5,688 nucleotides of DNA, from NCBI GenBank assembly GCA_947165105.1, contig CAMUZC010000096.1:1-5688 (forward strand), written 5' to 3'. The notes below the pieces were generated by a model. It saw nothing but the letters and a program-made list of their open reading frames with translations. It searched no databases and was not told where the DNA came from. This DNA comes from an uncultured Lachnospiraceae bacterium. GTDB taxonomy: Bacteria > Bacillota_A > Clostridia > TANB77 > CAG-508. Position numbers and translations under genes: made by a program. This document shows, one piece after another, positions 1 to 5,688 of this stretch; within the stretch, counting starts at the first letter, position 1; every line of letters starts with the position of its first letter.

Positions 1-144
1 AATATTTTTCTAAATAATTTATTTATTTATTAATAATTAACCTTATATATTTATTTTTATCAAATAATGTTTATTTTAAATATATTTAAATAAATATATA
101 TTTTTTATATTTTTCAATAACCATTATTATTTACTCCAATTATA
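1..144 (-). other. AT-rich 3' flank with AATAAA strings and backup stops
   Basis: Only 11 of the 144 bases are G or C. On the coding strand, two further in-frame TAA codons (129-127 and 126-124) follow the TAA stop. AATAAA hexamers occur at 75-70, 55-50, 31-26, 27-22 and 23-18, the first about 70 bases past the stop. In sequence this AT-rich they may be chance, but they are compatible with a short 3' UTR. No telomeric repeat and no second gene is visible. Confidence 0.5.
80..99. repeat. AT-only inverted repeat, 9-bp arms
   Basis: ATATATTTA (80-88), then AA, then TAAATATAT (91-99) form a perfect inverted repeat with a 2-base centre in the 3' flank. The arms are purely A/T, so it is thermodynamically weak and probably reflects base composition. 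A role in 3' end formation cannot be shown. Confidence 0.3.
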
Positions 145-3100
145 TTAAGCTTGATTTTTATGTAATAATAAACTAGGATCTGCATTATTATTAGCATTTT
201 GTTGGAAGGAAACATGTTTTACTTGATTTAATAAGCTTTTGTTTCTTTGTTGGAAAATGAATACAACAGTAACAAGTCCAGCAATTACAACAATTAATAT
301 TACAGCTATAACAAAGAATGCAGTTGAAGCCCCACCTGATTTGCTTGGTTTTGTTCCAGGTTCTTCTGGTGGTGGTCTTATAAGTCTTACTGATTTATAA
401 GCTACATATTCTAAAACAGTATTTTGTTGTATTTGAGCAATAACTTGTAAACAAGCCCAATTTTCTAAATAACCTTTAGCAACTAAAGTTATTCTACCAT
501 TGACATCTTTAGGATTACGTTCATATACGGTATAATATGGAGACTCCATTACAGCAATTGTTTCACAATTTTCTCCATAGTTAAGAGTAGAGTTTTCGAC
601 TACTTTGAAGAAATATGTGATATTTGCCTGATCTTTCTCTACATCGATTTTATTAAATGTACATTCGATTACTGTCTCATTATTATCATTTGTTTCTTTA
701 TATTCTATTTCATTATTATCTTTAAGCATTTTGAAATCAATATAATCTTCTTTTTTTTCAACGTTGACATATTTAAAAGCATAATTATTTAATTCAAAAT
801 CGTTATACTCTCTGTAATTTCTTTTTAATATATTCAAAAATATATATGGAATATTAAGATTAGATTTTAAATATATTATTAGTTTTCCTCTTGCTTTCAC
901 AATTTGATCCACAAGAGAAGTATCATTATTTCTTGACATAATACTATTTATAGCAAAATTCATATAATCACTATTAAATGCAAGTTCAATAATCATAATA
1001 GGTTTACTTCTATCAGCTATTAAAGTGTAATAGTTAGTATAATATCCGGTATATTTACCATAATTATATGTATTTTCAACAGGAGTAGTTTCGTCATTAA
1101 CTTTAGAAAATTGTGCTTCGAGATTAAATTTGGAATATATTTTTTGTTCATACATTTTTTCTTTTTCTAAAGATAAATATACTGTAGGATTTTCTTCTGG
1201 TTTTACATTAAATTGTTTAATTATTTCATGAGATAAGAAAACTTGAGCAGTTTTAAGAGCTAAATCATAATTACCAAAAAGTGATTTACTCAAAGTTGGT
1301 GTTAATTCTGGATTTTGTTTAGCTTTATATATAGTACTTTCTCTAACTAAAGAAGCTTTGACAATGAATGGAGAATAACGATATTCACCTTCAGTATCAA
1401 TATCAGAATCTCTGAAAGTAACAGCAACATTTAAATCACTGAAATATGCTCCAACTTTACTATATAAATAAACAGGTAAATCTGTTTTTCTATATCCAAT
1501 TTCAATTGATTGTCCATATTTTATTTCATCAAAATTATTTTCAGCATTTCTTATATAATAAGAAATATAAAAGACAAATCCTGGATTTTGTTTGTTAACA
1601 TTTGTGATAACTAATTCATCTACTTTTTCTCCTGATGTCAAAGCTAATCTATCTCCATTTCCTCTTAATTTATAAACTATACTAGCATCATCAGCCCATC
1701 TTATATCTGCTCCTCCTCCTAAGCATTCAATATTAACAATAAGACTAGAACTTGTAAAGAATTTAAGTCTTAAACTTTCTACTGAAAGAGATAATAATTG
1801 TTCAGAACTAGGATTAGGATAAAATTCATAATTAGCTGGATCAATTACATTAAACATAGGCAAAGAAGTAATTATCATAACAGGATTTCCATAATCAGTT
1901 ATAACATTAACAAATAGATAATATTTTTTATCAGTGGATTTTGAAGATAAATCTGTATAAATATAATTAATATTACTTTTTATAGTACTATATTGAGCGG
2001 TTTGTTCTGTTGGAGTATTTGATTTTAAATAATCAAAATTATATTCATCATAATATTTTCTTTCGATAAAGCTTGCTAAAGTCACAGTAGCAGCAGTTTG
2101 ATTAAGTGAATTAGCATGAACAATTAAAGGTAATCCTAAGGATACATCTTCGTCATCATATGTTACCATGAATAAACAACGATATACTTCATCGTTTACA
2201 AATTGAGGAGTACAAAGGAATTTTTGATCAGCATTTATTTCAATTATATCAAGTTCAAAATTATCATTCGGTATATGGACTCTTAAAGAGAATAATTCCG
2301 TATCAAGTGAATCCATTTTATCGGTCCAAACACCTATAGTAAGACTCAAATCTTGTATTGAATTTTCATAAGGTGGTCTTACTTTTCTATTTCTTGCTTT
2401 ATCTAATATATCTAATTTTGCTAAAGTAAAAATGGTATCAGTACCGGGAGGAAGTAATTTAAAATCAGCATTTTTAGTGGTAGGTCTTGTTCCTCCTACA
2501 TTAATAAATAATCCAGCAACTGAAGATTGCCAATCAATTTCTATTTGTATTGAATCATGTGGTAGCCATACTTCATAAAATTGATAAATTCTTTCATTTT
2601 GTGAAAGATCAACGTTTCCGACAATGTATTCTTCAGTTTGTATAACAACTTTTGGTATATCTGTATATGCGTGATTATTAGGATTAATTCTTGTAATAAT
2701 TGTAAATGGATAGAATTTATAATCGTTTACATAATCACCAATTTGTGAAACTCGAATGGATAATAATAAGTAACATCCTTCAATGCAGTCTTGTGTGTCT
2801 TCGACACCAATTTCGAATTTTTTAGTATATCCATTATATGGTAAAGAATCCTCCCATTCTTCAGATGGCATTCTATATATACCTCTCCAATTTGCCTCTT
2901 GGTCGACTGAAGTCTGATCTTTTCTTACAATTTTACCCCAAACGTTACCAAAATCTCTCAAGAAATTTACCATAACTTCTCCTACTTCATTTTTACCTAC
3001 ATCAGTATATAAGTAATAAACTCTATCACCACATGTGAAATCTTTTTTAGCTTGACTTTTTTGTATATAAGATGGATTATTTTGAATTTGTCTAATAGTA

Positions 3101-5610
3101 ACTTCCACCATAGGATCTGTTTTAACCATATTTTCCAAAGGTTTATCATAAGTAACTTCTACAATTACATTACATAAAGTATTTCTTTCACAATGAGTTG
3201 TTAAGTTATTTCCTGGAATGTAATTAATTTCATCTCTTGTTAATGAATATTCTTTAAATACTTTAGTTTCACTATTGAGATAAATTTTCATGGTATAATA
3301 AGCTTGATCAACAACATTAAAATTAATAGCTAAATCTTTTTCTGGGTCAGCATGGGGGAACAAAAATCTTACAGTTTTGAAAGCATCAGTGAAAATAACT
3401 TGTTGATTTACATTTTCAGCAACAACTATTTCAGTTTCATAATCATCATCTTTTGATTCATATCCTGCTACATATAACATACACATTTTATGGTTATAAT
3501 TTGACAAATCTTGTTCACTTATTATAATATGATACGCATATTTTTCATCAGTATATCCACTGGTGTCATCCTTAAGAACTTCTTGAGCATATCCATCAAA
3601 GAATTGAATTTCGGTTTCCTCTCTCCATACTTGGAAATCGCAGTTTAGAGCGAAAAAGTTCGCTAAAAATGGTTTTTTAGCTTTAGTTCTATGATTTACT
3701 AGATATACTGTTTTAATTTTTTCCATTGAGGTGGGATCAATTTCGACTAAATAACTTTCACCTGAAGGAACTATTTCTTCTGTTTGTATTAAATTCATTG
3801 AATTCATACCAAATTGAATTGTGAAAAATGAATTTGCAGATGCAACATATTCTATTTCTATTATATCTAAAGCAAGTTGAGCAAAATTGAAGTGGAAAAA
3901 TACTTTGTTTGAAAGGTAATATTTATAATAATTGATATCTATGAATTCTTCACCAAGTTTACCATTTTTATTTGGGCTCTTCATTTTTGCTTCAAAACTA
4001 ACATCTCCGCTAAATACCATAATATCAACAGTGGCTCTTTGTACTTTTATTCCACTTTTTAAATCGGCCAAAAAACTACCTCTTTCTCCTTTTAAAACAT
4101 ATTTAGAAAATTTTTCATTTTCTACTAAATTTATATCTCTTCCTGGAATAAATATAGAAGTATCAACTTCACAAAATTCTTCACCACCATTATCTCCATC
4201 TTTACAATGAACAATCATTACATTTTTTTCATTGGCAAGTGCATCTGAAACACCTGATTTATCCACGGTTGTTTCCCATATTGCTTGTTTTCCGACTCTT
4301 TTTATTTTTGTCAAACTATCGATTTTATCTTCATAATCACAATTGGGTAAAGTGCTACATTTTTCTACATATAAATCAGCAACTCCTTTTCTGACATATA
4401 CATTATAATTATATCTTTTATCACCTGAATCTATTTTTCCTCCATGAAAGACAGCATAATCTCCTTTTGGAATCATTCTTCTATAAGTTTGGCCTATTGT
4501 TTGTGGAGGATAAAATTTATATAATTTATCAAGACTTGTAGGTTCTAATATAGATATTGAATAAACGACGTAATCCATGGTAACTTCTTCTAGGTAGGAA
4601 AATTCGAAACAGATTGATCTCATTTTTCCATTTGTTTTTATCAAATGTGATAGATGGCCATCCAAAATTTCTTGTTCAGTTTCTTCCATATACATATTGT
4701 TTTCATCAGCAAGCCAAAATAATCCATATTTAGAATAAATTGTCCCTGTTAAATAAAATTTATTAATATATTTATATTTTTCTGAGACAAAAAGACTAAC
4801 AGGGAAGCATTCTTCTTTGAAATAACCTTCTTTTTTATCTAAAACTCCCATAACAGCTGGTCCATTTGGGTATAATAAGTTATCTACGGCTTTATTATCG
4901 TAAACAGTATGGACATTAAGTGTAATATAATCTCCCTTTGTTGGATTTTTAATACTAAAGGATTTTAAAACAGCACTATTTTCTTCAACTGGTAAAGGAA
5001 CAGTCACTATTTTACCATTACCTATATCAATTATATAATCACTGCTAACATCATCTACATCTAATACAGCTTTGGAACTTCCTTCAAAACCAATAATTAA
5101 AAAGCTCCCTTCTTTAGCTTCTCCCATTACATCAAATCTCATTTCTTTTGTGTCATCTGAAGCATAAAATGAATATACTGAATTAACGTCAATTTCTGCT
5201 GTTTGAGCCCCCGTTACTTTTACATTATAGCCACAATTACTGTCTTGGCATTCTACATTAATATATAATTCTTTTCCATTTGCTTGAAATTGTTCCCTTT
5301 TAACAAAAAAGAAGGCAGGTTTTCCTTCGGTATTTTTAGCAAAAGCTTGTCGGTCTGTTTTACAATTTGCGTCTGTGGGAGAAAAACAAATAAGTGGAGT
5401 TTGGGAACCTTCGTCTGGGGTTACCACTACCTTAACATAATAAGGATATGATTGTTTAAATTCTGGAGTTATTGTTTTAATTTTGGTTTTTTTATCATGT
5501 TTGTATTCAGCTGATTGAGTACTATAATCATAATCAATCCAGATAGTATCTGCTAATATATATGTTATTAAGCTTAAAAACAAAAATATTAAAGCAATTT
5601 TTTTTGCCAT
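145..5610 (-). CDS. Giant type I membrane protein with repeated PPC-like beta-sandwich ectodomain, function unknown (ciliate-like)
   Basis: The gene encodes 1821 residues starting at the ATG at 5610-5608. This is the first in-frame ATG after an upstream in-frame TAA (5640-5638); the TTG just before it (5613-5611) is not a credible eukaryotic start. Residues 1-20 are a signal peptide. Residues 21 to about 1745 are almost entirely alternating hydrophobic/polar beta-strand sequence with 23 cysteines, many in close pairs (75/83, 121/126, 418/424, 469/480, 807/813, 942/946). A Pro/Glu/Lys/Ser linker (about 1746-1760), one membrane helix (1763-1786) and a 35-residue tail follow. The clearest domain-like segment is about 990-1115, where 'AGLFINVGGTRPTTKNADF' resembles the ADLYVxxGxxPTxxxYD core of PPC domains. 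Related segments occur near 381-426 and 1280-1305. No catalytic motif, kinase, EGF or LRR signature is visible. Six lumenal N-glycosylation sequons fit secretion. Codons are AT-biased, Arg is mostly AGA, and no intron is apparent. A surface or endolysosomal receptor or structural coat protein is inferred; the ligand is unknown. Confidence 0.93.
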   Translation of the reverse strand: MAKKIALIFLFLSLITYILADTIWIDYDYSTQSAEYKHDKKTKIKTITPEFKQSYPYYVKVVVTPDEGSQTPLICFSPTDANCKTDRQAFAKNTEGKPAFFFVKREQFQANGKELYINVECQDSNCGYNVKVTGAQTAEIDVNSVYSFYASDDTKEMRFDVMGEAKEGSFLIIGFEGSSKAVLDVDDVSSDYIIDIGNGKIVTVPLPVEENSAVLKSFSIKNPTKGDYITLNVHTVYDNKAVDNLLYPNGPAVMGVLDKKEGYFKEECFPVSLFVSEKYKYINKFYLTGTIYSKYGLFWLADENNMYMEETEQEILDGHLSHLIKTNGKMRSICFEFSYLEEVTMDYVVYSISILEPTSLDKLYKFYPPQTIGQTYRRMIPKGDYAVFHGGKIDSGDKRYNYNVYVRKGVADLYVEKCSTLPNCDYEDKIDSLTKIKRVGKQAIWETTVDKSGVSDALANEKNVMIVHCKDGDNGGEEFCEVDTSIFIPGRDINLVENEKFSKYVLKGERGSFLADLKSGIKVQRATVDIMVFSGDVSFEAKMKSPNKNGKLGEEFIDINYYKYYLSNKVFFHFNFAQLALDIIEIEYVASANSFFTIQFGMNSMNLIQTEEIVPSGESYLVEIDPTSMEKIKTVYLVNHRTKAKKPFLANFFALNCDFQVWREETEIQFFDGYAQEVLKDDTSGYTDEKYAYHIIISEQDLSNYNHKMCMLYVAGYESKDDDYETEIVVAENVNQQVIFTDAFKTVRFLFPHADPEKDLAINFNVVDQAYYTMKIYLNSETKVFKEYSLTRDEINYIPGNNLTTHCERNTLCNVIVEVTYDKPLENMVKTDPMVEVTIRQIQNNPSYIQKSQAKKDFTCGDRVYYLYTDVGKNEVGEVMVNFLRDFGNVWGKIVRKDQTSVDQEANWRGIYRMPSEEWEDSLPYNGYTKKFEIGVEDTQDCIEGCYLLLSIRVSQIGDYVNDYKFYPFTIITRINPNNHAYTDIPKVVIQTEEYIVGNVDLSQNERIYQFYEVWLPHDSIQIEIDWQSSVAGLFINVGGTRPTTKNADFKLLPPGTDTIFTLAKLDILDKARNRKVRPPYENSIQDLSLTIGVWTDKMDSLDTELFSLRVHIPNDNFELDIIEINADQKFLCTPQFVNDEVYRCLFMVTYDDEDVSLGLPLIVHANSLNQTAATVTLASFIERKYYDEYNFDYLKSNTPTEQTAQYSTIKSNINYIYTDLSSKSTDKKYYLFVNVITDYGNPVMIITSLPMFNVIDPANYEFYPNPSSEQLLSLSVESLRLKFFTSSSLIVNIECLGGGADIRWADDASIVYKLRGNGDRLALTSGEKVDELVITNVNKQNPGFVFYISYYIRNAENNFDEIKYGQSIEIGYRKTDLPVYLYSKVGAYFSDLNVAVTFRDSDIDTEGEYRYSPFIVKASLVRESTIYKAKQNPELTPTLSKSLFGNYDLALKTAQVFLSHEIIKQFNVKPEENPTVYLSLEKEKMYEQKIYSKFNLEAQFSKVNDETTPVENTYNYGKYTGYYTNYYTLIADRSKPIMIIELAFNSDYMNFAINSIMSRNNDTSLVDQIVKARGKLIIYLKSNLNIPYIFLNILKRNYREYNDFELNNYAFKYVNVEKKEDYIDFKMLKDNNEIEYKETNDNNETVIECTFNKIDVEKDQANITYFFKVVENSTLNYGENCETIAVMESPYYTVYERNPKDVNGRITLVAKGYLENWACLQVIAQIQQNTVLEYVAYKSVRLIRPPPEEPGTKPSKSGGASTAFFVIAVILIVVIAGLVTVVFIFQQRNKSLLNQVKHVSFQQNANNNADPSLLLHKNQA
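148..252 (-). other. Cytoplasmic tail with acidic dileucine motif (residues 1787-1821)
   Basis: The tail is 35 residues. It begins with basic and polar residues (QQRNK), continues through a VKHVSFQQ segment and an Asn-rich spacer, and ends with DPSLLLHKNQA. Residues 1811-1816 (D-P-S-L-L-L) match the [DE]xxxL[LI] consensus bound by AP adaptor complexes in eukaryotes, at positions 180-163. There is no kinase, ITAM-like or other enzymatic element. If the motif is used, the protein is sorted to or recycled through endosomal or lysosomal compartments. The match is exact to the short consensus, but such short motifs also occur by chance. Confidence 0.6.
253..324 (-). other. Single transmembrane helix (residues 1763-1786)
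   Basis: Residues 1763-1786 form an uninterrupted 24-residue hydrophobic segment rich in Val, Ile, Ala and Phe, with no charged residue. It is preceded by Ser/Gly/Ala (1758-1762) and followed by Gln-Gln-Arg-Asn-Lys, a positive-inside flank. With the N-terminal signal peptide it defines a type I topology: about 1740 residues outside or lumenal and 35 residues cytoplasmic. No other segment of the protein is long and hydrophobic enough to be a convincing second membrane span. Confidence 0.93.
1696..1830 (-). repeat. C-terminal YEFYP linker plus PPC-like module (residues 1261-1305)
   Basis: YEFYP at 1261-1265 follows the strand VMIIT (1244-1248) and a short linker. The segment then runs through 'LRLKFF' (1280-1285) and 'LIVNIECLGGGADIRW' (1290-1305). 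The Gly-Ala-Asp-Ile-Arg-Trp strand aligns with ADLYV (411-415) and AGLFI (1032-1036) of the other two copies. Later strands 'RLALTSGE' (1321-1328), 'ELVITN' (1332-1337) and 'FVFYISYYIRN' (1345-1355) complete a plausible sandwich. The spacing from the FYP motif to the Ala-Asp strand (40 residues) is shorter than in the other copies (47 and 68). Confidence 0.42.
1885..1965 (-). repeat. YTD-VN-DYGN block, copy 2 (residues 1216-1242)
   Basis: The segment reads YIYTDL (1216-1221), a Ser/Lys-rich loop, a YYLF strand, then VNVITDYGN (1234-1242). It is the partner of the copy at 2944-3018, about 350 residues away, and supports duplication of a larger module. It is followed directly by the YEFYP linker at 1261. 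Confidence 0.5.
2461..2721 (-). repeat. Central YKFYP linker plus PPC-like module (residues 964-1050), best copy
   Basis: This is the most distinctive part of the ectodomain. A YKFYP motif (964-968) follows a strand (LLLSIRV, 948-954). It leads through an 'EYIVGNVD' strand (994-1001) to YQFYEVWLPHD (1009-1019), then 'IQIEIDW' (1021-1027) and 'AGLFINVGGTRPTTKNADF' (1032-1050). The order of a self-contained strand, an aromatic strand, a hydrophobic strand and then [AG]-x-L-[YF]-[VI]-x-x-G-x-x-P-T is that of the PPC beta-sandwich fold as known from secreted bacterial proteins. The domain probably continues to about residue 1115. Two weaker copies lie in the same protein at 4333-4521 and 1696-1830. 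The assignment rests on pattern reading only. Confidence 0.5.
2944..3018 (-). repeat. YTD-VN-DFGN block, copy 1 (residues 865-889)
   Basis: The segment reads YYLYTDV (865-871), a short polar loop, then VNFLRDFGN (881-889). It matches the block at 1885-1965, which reads YIYTDL, a loop three residues longer, then VNVITDYGN. The identical skeleton is Y-x-Y-T-D, then V-N, then D-[FY]-G-N. Cys860 lies just before this copy. Each copy lies upstream of a Y[KE]FYP linker, although by different distances. Confidence 0.5.
4171..4359 (-). repeat. Four-cysteine beta module, copy 2 (residues 418-480)
   Basis: Cysteines 418, 424, 469 and 480 repeat the pair-gap-pair layout of residues 75-126. The first pair follows the ADLYVEK strand and the second follows 'NVMIVHC' (463-469), which parallels 'LYINVEC' in copy 1. 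The second loop is longer and acidic (KDGDNGGEEF). This copy overlaps the PPC-like unit at 4333-4521, so the two patterns probably describe one domain type. Confidence 0.45.
4333..4521 (-). repeat. N-terminal YKFYP linker plus PPC-like module (residues 364-426)
   Basis: YKFYP at 364-368 follows the strand VVYSISI (348-354) and a short linker, as in the copy at 2461-2721. A strand 'YAVFHGGK' (385-392) comes next, then 'YNYNVYVRKG' (400-409) and 'ADLYVEKCSTLPNCDY' (411-426). Here the Gly-x-x-Pro-Thr turn is replaced by a cysteine-bounded loop, Cys418-Cys424. Similarity to the central copy is strongest at the YKFYP motif and at the ADLYV / AGLFI strand. Confidence 0.45.
5233..5388 (-). repeat. 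Four-cysteine beta module, copy 1 (residues 75-126)
   Basis: Cysteines 75, 83, 121 and 126 are arranged as a close pair, a gap of about 38 residues and a second close pair. The first pair follows a strand ending PLIC, and the second sits in 'LYINVECQDSNCGYNVKV' (115-132). The same layout recurs at 418/424 and 469/480. In a lumenal protein these pairs are likely disulfide-bonded hairpins; the actual connectivity cannot be read from sequence. Confidence 0.45.
5551..5610 (-). other. Signal peptide (residues 1-20)
   Basis: The N-terminus has a short basic n-region (Lys3, Lys4), a long hydrophobic h-region (Ile5 to Leu19, with only Ser13, Thr16 and Tyr17 polar) and a small residue, Ala20, at a plausible cleavage site before Asp21. 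The -3 residue is Ile18, which is acceptable. This targets the long following region to the ER lumen and then outside the cell or into an endomembrane compartment. A retained signal anchor is less likely because the hydrophobic stretch ends in a clean Ala-Asp boundary. The first codons include a run of eight A on the coding strand (5605-5598), where a sequencing slip would shift the start, but the frame is coherent as given. Confidence 0.88.
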
Positions 5611-5688
5611 CAATTGATTTATATATCTTTTAATAATTTATTTTAATAAATAATGAATTAATGAATTAATTGATTTTTTAATTAAAAT
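5611..5688 (-). promoter_or_regulatory. AT-rich 5' flank / putative promoter region
   Basis: Only 6 of the 78 bases are G or C. On the coding strand a TATATAAA string lies at 5625-5618, only 8-15 bases before the ATG. It is either composition noise or implies a very short leader. An in-frame TAA (5640-5638) closes the reading frame upstream. The bases before the ATG are CAATTG, with T at -3, so there is no strong start context. No Shine-Dalgarno sequence is present, consistent with a eukaryote. No promoter can be assigned with confidence. Confidence 0.3.
5651..5674. repeat. Tandem octamer TAATGAAT x2 with a third degenerate copy
   Basis: TAATGAAT occurs exactly at 5651-5658 and 5659-5666, followed by TAATTGAT at 5667-5674. 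On the coding strand this reads ATTCATTA repeated, about 40-65 bases upstream of the ATG. It could be a simple AT-rich slippage product or an initiator-like element. Confidence 0.5.

Noticed and set aside
18..31. TTTA-type tandem repeat as a replication or regulatory element
   Set aside because: Short TTTA repeats are expected in sequence of about 92% A+T, and nothing else in the flank suggests an origin or a binding site.
3932..4210. A 92-codon open frame on the plus strand
   Set aside because: It lies wholly antisense to the large gene, starts inside it, and its Ser/Pro/Phe/Leu-rich translation is what the complement of a Lys/Glu/Gly-rich coding region gives. It has no domain and no support as a gene.
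5598..5605. Run of eight A on the coding strand near the start as a possible frameshift site
   Set aside because: The signal peptide reads coherently across the run (MAKKIALIFLF) and continues into the long frame, so no shift needs to be invoked.
145..5610. Hidden short introns that happen to keep the frame (for example 15-nt introns)
   Set aside because: I saw no obvious GT...AG segment that breaks the beta-strand pattern of the protein. Very short in-frame introns cannot be excluded without transcripts, but nothing supports one.
145..5610. Protease, kinase or adhesion-domain (EGF, cadherin, LRR) assignment
   Set aside because: PPC domains often accompany proteases, but I found no catalytic motif such as GTSMA or HExxH, no kinase motifs, and no regular EGF cysteine spacing, cadherin or leucine-rich repeat patterns.
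5611..5613. TTG as the start codon, adding one residue before the ATG
   Set aside because: A eukaryote with an ATG immediately following would start at 5610. The TTG adds nothing, and there is no ribosome binding site.
1..5688. Telomeric repeats at the window ends
   Set aside because: Neither end contains C4A2, C4A4 or similar repeats; both ends are plain A/T sequence.

Overview
The window holds one very large protein-coding gene on the minus strand (ATG at 5610, TAA at 145-147; 1821 residues), which fills about 96% of it. Short, extremely AT-rich flanks lie on either side: 1-144 and 5611-5688, each about 8% G+C by hand count, against about 30-40% in two coding lines I counted. I see no RNA gene, CRISPR array, insertion sequence, integrase or second real coding sequence.

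The organism is almost certainly a microbial eukaryote. Reasons: a single 5.5-kb uninterrupted gene, flanks of about 92% A+T, no ribosome binding site, and a type I membrane protein architecture (signal peptide, about 1740 lumenal or extracellular residues, one membrane helix, short cytoplasmic tail). Style and composition remind me of the large 'putative transmembrane proteins' of ciliates, but this is recollection and was not searched. The reading frame uses no TAA, TAG or TGA internally, and the Gln and Trp codons I spot-checked are CAA and TGG. It also ends at TAA with two further in-frame TAAs shortly after. That excludes the Gln-reassigned codes of Tetrahymena or Paramecium. If this is a ciliate, a standard-code lineage fits best, such as litostomes (including rumen entodiniomorphids) or Stentor-like heterotrichs. 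Trichomonads, Entamoeba-like amoebae and anaerobic fungi are weaker alternatives.

Layout on the minus strand, in transcription order: AT-rich leader with a tandem octamer and a TATA-like string (5688-5611); signal peptide (5610-5551); ectodomain of successive all-beta segments (5550-325); membrane helix (324-253); 35-residue tail with an acidic dileucine signal (252-148); TAA stop; AT-rich 3' flank with several AATAAA strings (144-1).

The ectodomain appears to be built from repeated beta-sandwich modules related in pattern to the PPC (pre-peptidase C-terminal) fold. The evidence is three copies of a 'Y[KE]FYP linker plus PPC-like strand' unit, two copies of a YTD...VN...D[FY]GN block, and two copies of a four-cysteine module. 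I do not recognise a named gene or an enzymatic domain. The most economical reading is a surface or endolysosomal receptor or adhesin-like protein of unknown ligand.
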